Source: Oscillatoria sp. SIO1A7
Lineage (GTDB): Bacteria > Cyanobacteriota > Cyanobacteriia > Cyanobacteriales > Laspinemataceae
Reading direction: 5' to 3'
DNA: 64,000 nt
Assembly (NCBI GenBank): GCA_010672965.1
Contig: JAAHFN010000009.1
Location: 132,682 to 196,681 of the forward strand
Below the pieces are notes generated by a model. The model saw only the letters and a list, made by a program, of their open reading frames with translations. It ran no database searches and had not been told where the DNA came from. The translations under genes and the position numbers were made by a program. Position 1 is the first letter of the stretch; every line of letters begins with the position of its first letter. This document shows positions 35,861-44,782 of this stretch, one piece after another.

Positions 35861-36667
35861 TTACTGCGATCGCTTTTTGCCTTTCAATAGAGAACCAACA
35901 CCAGCAGCACCTATGCCCAATAGACCAATTGCCGAGGAAGGTTCGGGTACGGAAGTCGATGCTGCCGTCGATTCGTAGCTCAAGTCTGAAAACTTCACGT
36001 CTTTCTGAGAAGCAGTATATAAAGCAACGTGACCGGGATCGAAATTCCTGCCAAGCTCTTCGGCATCAATCTCGAATATCGTCTGGCCATCGATGTCAAT
36101 CTTGATGCCTTCTTCTTCATACAGCAAGGCAAACTCATATTCTGTTAAGTCTTGCCAGCCTTTATCTTGACCAAAATCAGAACGCAGGACGTCAAAACGG
36201 CTGCGATTGGCGTATGCACCATATTTTCCACTGACCTTTGCTAACGAAAGTCCTTCTTTATGGCTGCCTTGATCTGCCTGCTTCCAATCAAAGAGAAAAA
36301 AGCTTGATTCGCCAGTAGCTTCTATATTGTCACCAGTCGGAGACTCAAGACCAAACATAAGTCCCATCCAATCGTCATCTTGCTTGGTATCAACTTTGAA
36401 CTTTCCTCGAATAATCGTATTAATGAACTTATCGGGACTTACAAAAAATGTTCCGCTACCCTCGTGAATGTCTTGAACAACTGAAGTGCCATCGTCAGAC
36501 ACTACCCAATTTCCCTTTTCTAGAATTCCTTGTTGCGTCCATTCCCTTAAGTCAATTGCCTTCGGCCCCAAGGAACCGGCATAGGCTGATGAATGGTACG
36601 TTAAGGTTCCTAAAGTGATGACTGCAACTCCTAGCGTAATTTTGCATAAATCTTGGACAGGACGCAT
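35861..36667 (-). CDS. PEP-CTERM anchored secreted protein
   Basis: 268 residues from MRPVQDLCKI; an in-frame ATG at 36691 would add eight. A signal peptide is present (KITLGVAVITLGTLTYHSSAYA). The middle part resembles the concanavalin-like C-terminal domain of thrombospondin-type proteins (TQQGILEKGNWVVSDDGTS, DDDWMGLMFGLES, GIKIDIDGQTIFEID, GHVALYTASQ). The C-terminus is VPEPSSAIGLLGIGAAGVG followed by a basic tail, the PEP-CTERM signal handled by exosortase. It is probably secreted and surface-bound or part of the extracellular matrix. No exosortase gene is in the window. Confidence 0.88.
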   Translation of the reverse strand: MRPVQDLCKITLGVAVITLGTLTYHSSAYAGSLGPKAIDLREWTQQGILEKGNWVVSDDGTSVVQDIHEGSGTFFVSPDKFINTIIRGKFKVDTKQDDDWMGLMFGLESPTGDNIEATGESSFFLFDWKQADQGSHKEGLSLAKVSGKYGAYANRSRFDVLRSDFGQDKGWQDLTEYEFALLYEEEGIKIDIDGQTIFEIDAEELGRNFDPGHVALYTASQKDVKFSDLSYESTAASTSVPEPSSAIGLLGIGAAGVGSLLKGKKRSQ

Positions 36668-36691
36668 AAACTGACTCCTACAAAAGGTCAT

Positions 36692-36835
36692 AATTTGAAC
36701 GTGGGGCTAAGCTAGGGGCTAAGCTAGGCAAAATATTAGAGTCTAGCCGTTCCAATTATGTATCGGTTCAAAATTGAAGCGTTTTGCGAGAATTGCCGAG
36801 TTTGTAACAAAACTTTACCTTAGCAGGACCCTTTC
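36692..36835. promoter_or_regulatory. Upstream region of the PEP-CTERM gene
   Basis: Begins with a doubled gggctaagctag (36704-36727) and is moderately AT-rich. The promoter of the PEP-CTERM gene should lie here. No defined boxes can be assigned. Confidence 0.3.
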
Positions 36836-37024
36836 ACAGGGGTAGGTTTTTTATATATATTTGATGTTTTGAAGGTGTAGGGCTTTCGGGGGCGTAGGGG
36901 CGACAGCATTCCCGAGACGGCCTTTGCTCTCCTCGCAAAAATTATTGCATTGGAATGCTTCGCCCTCTTATGCTTGAAGGCTTAGTAAGAGAGATTGTAA
37001 AAAACCTACAAAACCTACCCTTGT
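36836..37024. mobile_element. 189-bp inverted-repeat element holding part of another MITE
   Basis: Ends acaggggtaggtttttta (36836) and gtaaaaaacctac-aaaacctacccttgt (to 37024) are inverted copies with a short duplication at the right end. The inside contains taggggcgacagcattcccg and ggaatgcttcgccc, which match the middle of the element at 54062-54202. It lies between the PEP-CTERM gene and the 3' end of the regulator gene. Confidence 0.65.
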
Positions 37025-37053
37025 AAGCACCTGTCCCTCCCCGAAGACCGCCC

Positions 37054-37380
37054 TCAGCAACAGTCTTGATTCAAACAACAGGCCCGAATATCTGGGTTAT
37101 TTTCGCAACAATCGTTGAGCAAAAAAGACATTAAACCGCCGATCTGCTTGAAGTTGGCGCGGTAGATAATATTTCGCGATTGGCGTTCGGAGGAAATCAC
37201 CCCCGCATTCTCTAGGGTTGACAAGTGAAAAGAGGCCCGTGAAGAAGTCGCATCCACCTGCCTACCCACATCCCCTGCTGATGCTCCGTTGTCACCACAA
37301 ATCACCAGATAGCGAACGATTTTCAGCCTAGTCTCCTGAGACAGTGCATCGAGCATCTTAATTGCTTGGCTTTCGTTCAT
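37054..37380 (-). CDS. ArsR/SmtB-type transcriptional regulator with Cys-rich tail
   Basis: 108 residues. A winged helix-turn-helix of the ArsR family: ALSQETRLKIVRYLV, SAGDVGRQVDATSSRASFHL (recognition helix) and LENAGVISSERQSRNIIYRA. The C-terminus DCCENNPDIRACCLNQDCC has six cysteines, fit for binding a soft metal or metalloid. It is divergent from a glutathione transferase gene, and a perfect inverted repeat lies between them, overlapping its start. Known: ArsR proteins leave DNA on binding metal or on thiol oxidation. Inference: it represses itself and the transferase. Confidence 0.92.
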   Translation of the reverse strand: MNESQAIKMLDALSQETRLKIVRYLVICGDNGASAGDVGRQVDATSSRASFHLSTLENAGVISSERQSRNIIYRANFKQIGGLMSFLLNDCCENNPDIRACCLNQDCC

Positions 37381-37381
37381 A

Positions 37382-37413
37382 ATATTTCAATATCTATTGA
37401 GATATTGAAATAT
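37382..37413. promoter_or_regulatory. Operator: 13-bp perfect inverted repeat between regulator and transferase genes
   Basis: ATATTTCAATATC (37382-37394), six-base spacer, GATATTGAAATAT (37401-37413). Placement one base from the regulator ATG and about 75 bp upstream of the transferase start fits an ArsR-type operator that controls both genes. Confidence 0.85.
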
Positions 37414-37488
37414 AGCCTAGTTCTCCCCATGTTGAGAACAAAAACAAAATTTGCCAGGGATTGGCATAAAGAAAGCGAGGTGTCAAAA

Positions 37489-38208
37489 ATGAAAATCGTC
37501 AGTTTCAAAATTTGTCCGTTCGTACAGCGCGTTACAGCTATTCTCCAAGCAAAAGGCGTTGACTACGATATTGAATATATAGATTTGAGCAACAAACCGC
37601 AGTGGTTTTTGGATATTTCGCCGAACGGCCAGGTCCCGATTCTGGTTACCGATGACGATAGTATTTTGTTTGAATCCGATGCCATCGTGGAATATCTCGA
37701 TGAAGTGGCTGGGACGCCGATTTCGTCAGAAAACCCGGTCAAAAAGGCCCAAGATCGCGCTTGGTCTTACTTGGCCTCAAAGAATTACTTGGTCCAGTGC
37801 AGCGCTCAACGCAGTCCCGATGCAAAAACCCTTGAAGAACGTGCGACAAAACTTTCAAAGGCGTTTGGAAAAATAGAAGCGAGGCTCGGTGAGGGTCAAT
37901 ATGCAGATGGCGATCGCATCGGGATGATAGACATAGCTTGGTTGCCTTTACTACATCGGGCTTCGATAGTCGAGCGGCAATCCGGCTACGACTTCCTTGG
38001 CGATTTTCCCAAAGTAAAACGGTGGCAACAGAACCTCTTAGCCACGGGAATTCCCGAGAAATCCGTGTCAGAAGATTTTAAGGATCGCTTTAATGCTTTC
38101 TACCTTGCAGAATCGACCTATCTTGGTCAACTAGCAAAAGACAAACAAGATCTAGCCTGCGATGGGTCTCCTGAATGCAGACCCGAAGACATGGCCTGTT
38201 GTGCGTAG
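37489..38208 (+). CDS. Glutathione S-transferase family protein with Cys-rich C-terminus
   Basis: 239 residues from MKIVSFKICPFVQRVTAILQ; the longer upstream frame covers the operator and is not chosen. GAGGTG lies 13 bases before the ATG. The N-terminal thioredoxin fold has CPFV (catalytic Cys, as in omega- or dehydroascorbate-type enzymes), NGQVPILVTDDD and LFESDAIVEYLDE (glutathione binding). The helical domain follows. The extension ends CDGSPECRPEDMACCA with five cysteines, unusual in the family and echoing the tail of the divergent regulator. Probably detoxifies a thiol-reactive compound or metalloid; substrate unknown. Confidence 0.9.
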   Translation: MKIVSFKICPFVQRVTAILQAKGVDYDIEYIDLSNKPQWFLDISPNGQVPILVTDDDSILFESDAIVEYLDEVAGTPISSENPVKKAQDRAWSYLASKNYLVQCSAQRSPDAKTLEERATKLSKAFGKIEARLGEGQYADGDRIGMIDIAWLPLLHRASIVERQSGYDFLGDFPKVKRWQQNLLATGIPEKSVSEDFKDRFNAFYLAESTYLGQLAKDKQDLACDGSPECRPEDMACCA

Positions 38209-38639
38209 GTCAAAATTGCGATCGCTCCGGGAGCCGATCGCCCGTGCCTCGGCTCCGTCAGGCAGCTTTGCAAAACAAGGCAAATCGTTGTAGAATCTCG
38301 AAAAAGCAAGGAGGTGCAATCGCCCAGATACCTCCCTGGTGCAAATAGCCTCAATAGGCGCGATCGCTTCTCGGTGCCAATAAAAGAGCGATCGCGCCAA
38401 CGAGTGCGGAAGTTGGGGCTCGCTCGCGACAGAGCCAATTCGTCGCCCCCGCTCCCTGACTTCCCGCCTAATTTTGGCAGCCTAATTTTGGCAGCCTAAT
38501 TTTGGCAGCCTAATTTTGGCCAGTGGTAAAAACCTGGGTAATTTCTCCCAAAGGAAAGCCACCCGCTGCCGCGATCTGCTGCAAGATCGGCGGGGCTTTG
38601 GGGTGGGCTAATTCCCATCCGGGCTAGCTATTGGAGTAT
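38209..38639. repeat. Intergenic space with a 14-bp tandem repeat
   Basis: HIP1-rich sequence with no convincing gene. The 14-bp unit cctaattttggcag is repeated four times at 38467-38521. Open frames here on either strand have odd composition and no recognisable motif. Confidence 0.75.
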
Positions 38640-38796
38640 GCGAAAGGACTTGTTGCCCGCAAGTCCTTTCGCTCCTCTAGCAGTCCGGTTTTAAGGGATA
38701 AATTTATCTTTGAGTGAAAACACCTCCTTGCTAAGGTTTACTTTTCGTGTGTGGTAATGTGATAAAGGGTCGCGGTTAGCCGTGGCCCCTTTTTTT
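38640..38796 (+). ncRNA. Candidate small RNA between two strong hairpins
   Basis: Opens with a perfect 13-bp hairpin (GCGAAAGGACTTG at 38640-38652, CAAGTCCTTTCGC at 38660-38672) and ends with a rho-independent terminator. The stretch between has no open frame of note. It may be a free small RNA or the 3' end of a transcript from the transferase gene, where the first hairpin would be a weak stop. No known family is recognised. Confidence 0.35.
38767..38796 (+). terminator. Rho-independent terminator
   Basis: GGGTCGCGG (38767-38775) pairs with CCGTGGCCC (38780-38788) with two G-U pairs and a four-base loop, followed by seven Ts. Confidence 0.88.
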
Positions 38797-39276
38797 GCCC
38801 CTCTAGGGAGCAATAACAATATATTAGCACTGCTTTGGTCGAATTTCAATACTTGATGCAGAAAATTTCTGCACTTTCTGCACTTTCTGCACTTTCTGCA
38901 CCTTCTGCACTGTTGTATAGCCTAATGTTACAGCCTCGATCGCTATTGCCTCATTCAGGACCCAATAGATTTGCTGGCACCACAAATGTTGCCGGCCATT
39001 CCCCTACAAGTTTTTCCACGAACGACTTAGAATTACTATATATATAGGTCAAAATTGCGATCGCTCCTTATCGCAGCCTAAAAAAAGCTTCTTTTAGTAA
39101 AAAATACTTACCCTGTCCCTTGCTACCTTCTGTACCTGGATGGGATATTTTTGCTTTGGCAATCCTGGCTCAGGCAAAATATGGGAACAAAAGAGAGTCA
39201 GAAATAGTCATTTTTGGAATCTACGCTTCCGTAACAACTCAAATCTTTTATTCCCAATCGGGGCTCCATATAAATT
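38797..39276. repeat. Upstream region of the protease gene with a 9-bp tandem repeat
   Basis: Nine-base unit tttctgcac is repeated five times at 38866-38910 (last unit cttctgcac). The rest, to 39276, shows no gene. The protease promoter should lie in 39050-39270 but no clear boxes are seen. Confidence 0.7.
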
Positions 39277-42200
39277 ATGTCTGTCAGTCTGTTTGACTCC
39301 AGGTTCTATGCCGCTGCTAACCCCGACTTAGCAGCGGCTGGAATAACTGCGCCGGAAGAATTATACGAACATTTTAGGATAAAAGGATTAGAGGAAGGAC
39401 GTTTATTTTCTCCCCTGGTCGATATTAACTTTTACCGAAACAGTAACGGCGACTTGGCTAGAGCGGGCTTAACTACTAATACAGATCTATACGAACATTT
39501 GCAAAGACACGGGGTCGATGACAATCGCCAATTCTCGCCGCTGATTGACATCGATTATTATTTGCGCCAAAACCCGGATGTAGCTCTAGCAACTGGGGGC
39601 GATCGCGAAGCAGCCCTGGAACATTTGCAGCAAGGAGGTTTGAGGGAAAACCGCCAATTCTCGCAACTGGTAGATTTAAACTTTTATTTAGCCGCGAACC
39701 CAGACCTAAACCAATCATTAGCAGGAAACAGAGAAGAAGCTTTGCAACATCTGCTGCTGTATGGCCTGGGGGAAGGACGACAATTTTTAGCCGGGGATAT
39801 GGGCTTATTGGCTGCGGCTAGCGGAGTTGGCCAGCCGCTAAGCTTTGCTGATGTCATAGGCATAAACGATTCGGAAGATTATTATAAATTTCGCATCGAT
39901 ACTCTTAGCGACGTGAGCCTCAATCTCAAAGGCATAAGCCTGCCGGCAAGGCTGAGATTAATTCGGGACGCCAACAACAATGGACTGCCGGATGAGGGAG
40001 AAAGGGTTCTGGCGATCGCCGCCGAAGAAAACAATCTAGAAGTAATAGAAGCTTTCGGCTTAACCCCCGGCAACTACTTTATCCAAGTTTCCAACAAGGA
40101 AGAAAACGAAGCAGATACTGCCTACGAGCTAACTGGGTTCGTCTCAAAAGCAGAAATCCTGGAAAGTTCTTCAGCAACACTAGCACGACCCCAAGCCGGT
40201 AACGCTCTATCAACAGCGTTGAATCTTGGTTTTCTCCATGCCTCCCAAGCAGTAAAAGATGCAATTACCAATAATCGTCCCCAGCATTTCTACCAATTTC
40301 AGCTCCATACTCGCTCTGAAGTTCGTCTCAGTCTCGAAGGTCTTAGCTCTGACGTTCTTATCCAAGTAATTCAGGACATCAATAGGAATGGTATCGCCGA
40401 TGCTGGGGAGATTGTCGAAACAATTCCGGCTCCCACAGAACCCGTTGACTTGAATGGCAATGGAACTATAGATTTTGACGAGCTAGCTGCATGGATTAGC
40501 GGCGACACTCTAGAAGTACCCTATCCAGATGCGATCGTAGTTCCAGATCTGTCACCGGGCAATTACTTTATCCAACTATCTAAAGTAGAAGAGGCAAATG
40601 GTGGAGAAACTGGCTACGCCTTAAACTTGGATGCCGTTCCCATAGGCGCTCCAACAGGTGGGGCGGCAAATGCAGAGCCAGTTTCTTGGGGCTCTTTGGG
40701 AATTCTAGGAGGCTCTCGACTGGAAATAAATGATTTTATCGGCCATGCCAACCCCTACGACTTTTACTCGTTGCAAATAGAAGACGATAGTAACGTCAAA
40801 ATCACTCTGGAAAGTGCCAACGTCGATGCCGACTTAATTCTAATTCACGACCTAGATGATAAGGGCGGTTTTGGTTTTAACGAGATAATCGCCTTTCCGC
40901 CACAAGAAAGAAGCCAAAGCCAAGAAATAGAGCGCTTTTTAGGAGACGGGACCTACTTTGTCGGCGTAACCAAAGTTTGGGACAATACCCCCTATACCCT
41001 GAGCGTAGAAGAAATATCCGACGACTTACCCGCAGACAGTGCGGGCAATGATTTCAGTCAAGCCACCAATATCGGCATTCCCAACGGTCGGGAAATAAAT
41101 GAATTCGTCGGCAACGACGACCCCGAAGATTATTACCAATTCCAGGTCGATAGCTTAAGCGAAGTCAGCTTGGGGCTTTTTAATCTAACTGGGAATGCTA
41201 GCTTGCAGCTAGTTCGCGATAGCAACGGCAATGGCTTTTTGGATGGAGATGAAACGATCGCCGCTTCCGAAGCCAAGGGCGCTAGGGCGGAAGCGATCGA
41301 TCGGATTTTGCTGCCGGGAAACTATTTCGTCCGAGTATCTCAGGTTCAGCGCGATTCCTCCTATACTTTGTGGTCGAATGCCGTCCCCATATCTCCACCT
41401 ACAGTAGATGCGGGCAATTCCTTATCTGCTGCCTTTGACTTAGGCAATATTTCTGGCAATATTTCTAGTAATAGCGCTAGCTTGCAAACAACACCTCAAA
41501 CCAAAAGCGATATTCTCACAGTTGAAGACCGCCACGATTTCTATAAATTCTCTCTAACTGCCAGCAGCGATCTTAGTATTTTTCTCGACAATATGAGCGC
41601 CAATGCCGATTTGAGGCTGGTTCGGGACGCTAATGCTAACGGTCTCGTCGAGCCCGAGGAGATATTGGCCGTATCTGGGGAAGGAGGAGCAACTCTCGAA
41701 GAGATTAATATAGGCGGATTAGCTCCAGGAAATTATTATGTTTGGGTTTCTCAGACTTTAGGTAGCACTTATTACGATCTCAATATTGTCGCTAATAATT
41801 TTAACCGAGCATACGGGCATGGTCTGGTAGATGCAAAAGTAGCAGTAGCTTCGGCAATAGGATCTGCTCCTTTTCCAGAAATAGCTCCTCTGGGGGGAAC
41901 CGACTGGGGATTGGATTTAATCAATGCTCCAGAAGTTTGGAACCAAGGCTACACGGGGGAAGGAATGGTAGTAGCAGTTGTGGATAGCGGCGTTGACTAT
42001 ATGCACCAAGATTTGGATGACAATATTTGGATCAATAGCGACGAGATTCCCGGCAATGGCATAGATGATGACAATAATGGCTTTATTGACGATCTGACGG
42101 GTTGGGATTTTTGGGAAGGAGATAACGATCCGAGAGATTTAGATCCTCTAGGCGGTCATGGCACCCATGTGGCCGGCATTATAGCTGGAGAAAATAATGG

Positions 42201-42807
42201 CATTGGCGTTACGGGCGTGGCTCCGAATGCAAAAATCATGCCGGTACGAGTTATCGGAACTTTTCGAGGTGAAAGCGAGCCGATTGTAGCCGGTATCCGT
42301 TATGCCGTGGATAATGGGGCGAATATTATTAACTTGAGTTTGGGAGGTTCGGTTCTTAATGAGGCACAGCGAGAGGCGATTCGCTATGCCACCGACCGAG
42401 GGGTGGTGGTAGTGATGGCTGCCGGGAACGACGGCCTTACTAATTTTGGCGGAGGAAAACGCTTCAGTCCGACGAGGTATCCAGCAGGATTGGCTTCGGA
42501 AGTAGGTATTTCTGTTGGAGCTGTAGATAGCAGTGGGGCGATCGCTGAGTTTTCCAATCGCGCCAATACCGCTTTTTTAGATTATGTAGTTGCTCCCGGC
42601 GAGGAGGTTTTTTCCTCTGTGCTAGTCGATACTTACCAATTCTGGGACGGAACTTCGATGGCTGCTCCCCATGTGGCTGGGGTAGCGGCTCTGATTAAGG
42701 AAGCCAATCCCAATTTATCCCCCGCTGCAGTAGAAGATATTATTACTGGGACTGCCAATCCCAATCTGGTTCTAGAGACTGGGGAATATAATCTTTTGGA
42801 TCGATAG
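39277..42807 (+). CDS. Subtilisin-type (S8) serine protease with N-terminal repeats and PPC domains
   Basis: 1176 residues. Residues 1-170 hold four repeats of the form FDxxFYxxxNPDLA...LYEHFxxxGLxEGRxFSP. Residues about 175-860 hold several bacterial pre-peptidase C-terminal (PPC) domains, each ending in LxPGNYFIQVS or similar. The catalytic domain is at the C-terminus: Asp in VVAVVDSGVDYMH (about 905), His in GGHGTHVAGIIAGENN (about 967), Ser in DGTSMAAPHVAGVAAL (about 1128). No classical signal peptide is seen. The order, with the protease last, is the reverse of most PPC proteases. A segment like the usual end of S8 domains (YGHGLVDAKVAV) precedes the catalytic Asp. Confidence 0.93.
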   Translation: MSVSLFDSRFYAAANPDLAAAGITAPEELYEHFRIKGLEEGRLFSPLVDINFYRNSNGDLARAGLTTNTDLYEHLQRHGVDDNRQFSPLIDIDYYLRQNPDVALATGGDREAALEHLQQGGLRENRQFSQLVDLNFYLAANPDLNQSLAGNREEALQHLLLYGLGEGRQFLAGDMGLLAAASGVGQPLSFADVIGINDSEDYYKFRIDTLSDVSLNLKGISLPARLRLIRDANNNGLPDEGERVLAIAAEENNLEVIEAFGLTPGNYFIQVSNKEENEADTAYELTGFVSKAEILESSSATLARPQAGNALSTALNLGFLHASQAVKDAITNNRPQHFYQFQLHTRSEVRLSLEGLSSDVLIQVIQDINRNGIADAGEIVETIPAPTEPVDLNGNGTIDFDELAAWISGDTLEVPYPDAIVVPDLSPGNYFIQLSKVEEANGGETGYALNLDAVPIGAPTGGAANAEPVSWGSLGILGGSRLEINDFIGHANPYDFYSLQIEDDSNVKITLESANVDADLILIHDLDDKGGFGFNEIIAFPPQERSQSQEIERFLGDGTYFVGVTKVWDNTPYTLSVEEISDDLPADSAGNDFSQATNIGIPNGREINEFVGNDDPEDYYQFQVDSLSEVSLGLFNLTGNASLQLVRDSNGNGFLDGDETIAASEAKGARAEAIDRILLPGNYFVRVSQVQRDSSYTLWSNAVPISPPTVDAGNSLSAAFDLGNISGNISSNSASLQTTPQTKSDILTVEDRHDFYKFSLTASSDLSIFLDNMSANADLRLVRDANANGLVEPEEILAVSGEGGATLEEINIGGLAPGNYYVWVSQTLGSTYYDLNIVANNFNRAYGHGLVDAKVAVASAIGSAPFPEIAPLGGTDWGLDLINAPEVWNQGYTGEGMVVAVVDSGVDYMHQDLDDNIWINSDEIPGNGIDDDNNGFIDDLTGWDFWEGDNDPRDLDPLGGHGTHVAGIIAGENNGIGVTGVAPNAKIMPVRVIGTFRGESEPIVAGIRYAVDNGANIINLSLGGSVLNEAQREAIRYATDRGVVVVMAAGNDGLTNFGGGKRFSPTRYPAGLASEVGISVGAVDSSGAIAEFSNRANTAFLDYVVAPGEEVFSSVLVDTYQFWDGTSMAAPHVAGVAALIKEANPNLSPAAVEDIITGTANPNLVLETGEYNLLDR

Positions 42808-42871
42808 CATTTTTTGTAAAGCCTCCCGGAGCCCTGCGGTAAGTAAACCGCAAACCGCCATAAGCGGCGTT

Positions 42872-43024
42872 ATATCAAGTCCGGTAAAATACCCACAGAA
42901 AAAATTTGGAATCTCCCGTAGGACGGGCGTCCCGCCTGTCCCCCCTCCGCCCCAAGGACAGGCGGGACGCCCGTCCTACGCAGAACTTGACTTTTTTTTT
43001 GGGGCATTCAACCCGACATGATAT
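42872..43024. mobile_element. MITE, ATATCAAATC family, copy with GACGGGCG hairpin
   Basis: Ends atatcaagtccggt (42872) and acccgacatgatat (to 43024). The core hairpin (cgtaggacgggcgtcccgcc and its complement) is like that of the copy at 10813-10968. The ends are more decayed. Confidence 0.75.
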
Positions 43025-43422
43025 TACGTCTGATATAACTGACATCCATGCCTATCCTGCCTACCCAGAGCCAGAAACCCGGTTTTTTCAAAAACCGGGT
43101 TTCTCATATGTCGCAAATGACTTAGGAATGCTTATACCAAATCCGGTATAGATAGGATGCTATCGATCGCTGCCGCCTAACGCCTATAGGCGTAAGCCCC
43201 GCCTCCGCTCGCGGCTGGCGCGGCTACACAAACAAAGCCCAAGGGGCTCTCTTGGAAGAAAACATCTTTTATAAACCGGATTTGGTATTAGGTGCGCATT
43301 GCGCACCGCATTGCGCACCCTACTAATATTGTCAATGCCCAATGCCCAATGCCCAATGGCCCATTCCCAATGCCCAATGCCTCATTGCCAAAACTAAAAA
43401 CTCAAAACTTAAAACTCAAAGC
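43025..43422. repeat. Mixed repeats after the protease gene
   Basis: Hairpin agaaacccggttttttcaaaaaccgggtttct (43074-43107) followed by catatgtcgc, as at 9715. Then a GC-rich stretch with cgcctataggcg (about 43180-43235), the inverted counterpart of the inside of the 13837 element, a ttgcgcaccgcattgcgcaccc repeat (43297-43320), and a gcccaat run. No gene seen. Confidence 0.75.
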
Positions 43423-44061
43423 TTAATTATTCCGTCTTTCCGATTCCTCGCGAATCGCATTAAGAGTAGGCTTTAAAGAATTTCTAAAAATAGTATAGAA
43501 TGCTATTTTTGGTATGCCCGGGTTTGGTTGTGCTTCTACTGAATATTCGAGCAGCAATTCAGGTTTCGCCTGGTTAGAAGCAGATAATTCTTGAAGCTGC
43601 CAGTAGCCTTGCATGCTTTGTAAGTCGCCATCAATCAGGCGAAAGTCTATTCTAGATTTTGGTGTTTGGATGCTTTCAGTTACCAAGCGCGATCGCGCCG
43701 TCACTCCCAAAACTTGACGCTCGTCAATTTGTTCGACAACCCATCGGTTATCTGCGCTCTCTATAATTTTGCTGGAAACTGTATTGGGCAGAAAGCTAGA
43801 AAGATTGTTATAATCTGTCAGCACTGACCAGACTGTTTCCGGGGAGGCCGCTATCAATATTTTTGCTAAATACTTGCCCTTTTCCCCAGTAATAATTGTT
43901 TGACCTTCGCGTAAGGCAGTTTCCTCCCAGTCCTCAAGCTGGGCGTAGAGTTCGCGAACTTCCTGGGCGCGGACTGGAACTGCAGTCAGCAATCCTAGAA
44001 AAGCGATAACAGAAATACAAGCGATCGCTAAGCGGTTTGCTAGAGATTTAGAGTTATTCAT
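43423..44061 (-). CDS. SRPBCC (START-like) family protein, exported
   Basis: 212 residues from MNNSKSLANRL; an upstream in-frame ATG at 44091 is possible. A signal peptide ends near VPVRAQE. The mature part fits the cyclase/aromatase or coenzyme Q-binding SRPBCC fold: GKYLAKILIAASPETVWSVL, TDYNNLSSFLPNTVSSKII, RLIDGDLQSMQGYW and a C-terminal long helix. Such proteins bind hydrophobic ligands. Periplasmic or thylakoid-lumen location is inferred. The ligand is not known. Confidence 0.85.
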   Translation of the reverse strand: MNNSKSLANRLAIACISVIAFLGLLTAVPVRAQEVRELYAQLEDWEETALREGQTIITGEKGKYLAKILIAASPETVWSVLTDYNNLSSFLPNTVSSKIIESADNRWVVEQIDERQVLGVTARSRLVTESIQTPKSRIDFRLIDGDLQSMQGYWQLQELSASNQAKPELLLEYSVEAQPNPGIPKIAFYTIFRNSLKPTLNAIREESERRNN

Positions 44062-44091
44062 TTTGGTGACAAACGTCGATAAATATAGCAT

Positions 44092-44401
44092 ATAGTCTCG
44101 ACCCGAGGCCAGAAAGCCGGTTTCTCAAATCAAAGAAACCGGCTTTCGTAAGATTAGCGAATGATTTGGGAGATTTGGGATTGCTAGATCGGGACTTACC
44201 GATAGACTCTTTATGTAGTGGGCAGCATGTAGCACCAATAGTAGTCTGTCAAGGTAGTTTTGAATAGTTAAGTAGTTTTTTTCCGATGCCCAATGCGAAC
44301 ATGCCCAATGCCTATATATTATAGCTCTTCAAAAGCGCTTCGCATATCTTGCACATTCATGCGTATTAATGGTATGCCGAGAGCTATTGCGATTAAAACT
44401 A
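44092..44401. other. Intergenic space with hairpin and half-elements
   Basis: An aaagccggtttctcaaatcaaagaaaccggcttt hairpin (44112-44146), possibly a bidirectional stop, and a decayed end gggacttaccgatagactc (44190) of the AGGACTTACGC family. No gene seen. Confidence 0.6.
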
Positions 44402-44782
44402 TTAAAACTCATCGTAGTTATAGTCGCCGCCGCCTTGGCTATATTCTTGCCTTGCTTGCTCTGCATCTTTTTTGGAACCAAGTAGGTCGAGTCGCTCTAC
44501 TCGGATAACGGGCTTGGAGCGAGGGGCACCTGTGGAGCGATCGGTCCAACGATCGAACTTTAAGGAGCCCTGAATCCCAATTAAGTTACCTTTGCGAACG
44601 TAGTTGTGAGCGATTTCGGCAGTTCTGTCCCAGAACTCCAAATCAAACCAGTCGGGTTGGTCGTTCTTGCTGCGACGGTTGACTGCCAGGGTCAGATTGC
44701 AGACGGCTTTGCCGGAACTTAAATATTTAATCTCCGGGTCCCTACCCGCACGGCCGACTAAGTGGATCGCATTGAGACTCAT
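44402..44782 (-). CDS. ssb: Single-stranded DNA-binding protein
   Basis: 126 residues, OB fold: MSLNAIHLVGRAGRDPEIKY, VCNLTLAVNRRSKNDQPDWF, LEFWDRTAEIAHNYVRKGNL and IGIQGSLKFDRW. The acidic tip YNYDEF ends in Phe, as in SSB tails that bind repair proteins. It is short compared with E. coli but normal for one cyanobacterial SSB type. It protects single strands in replication and repair. Confidence 0.95.
   Translation of the reverse strand: MSLNAIHLVGRAGRDPEIKYLSSGKAVCNLTLAVNRRSKNDQPDWFDLEFWDRTAEIAHNYVRKGNLIGIQGSLKFDRWTDRSTGAPRSKPVIRVERLDLLGSKKDAEQARQEYSQGGGDYNYDEF

Noticed and set aside
38209-38499. Possible short genes after the transferase
   Set aside because: Frames on both strands are driven by HIP1 sites and GC-rich repeats and show no motif or ribosome binding site.
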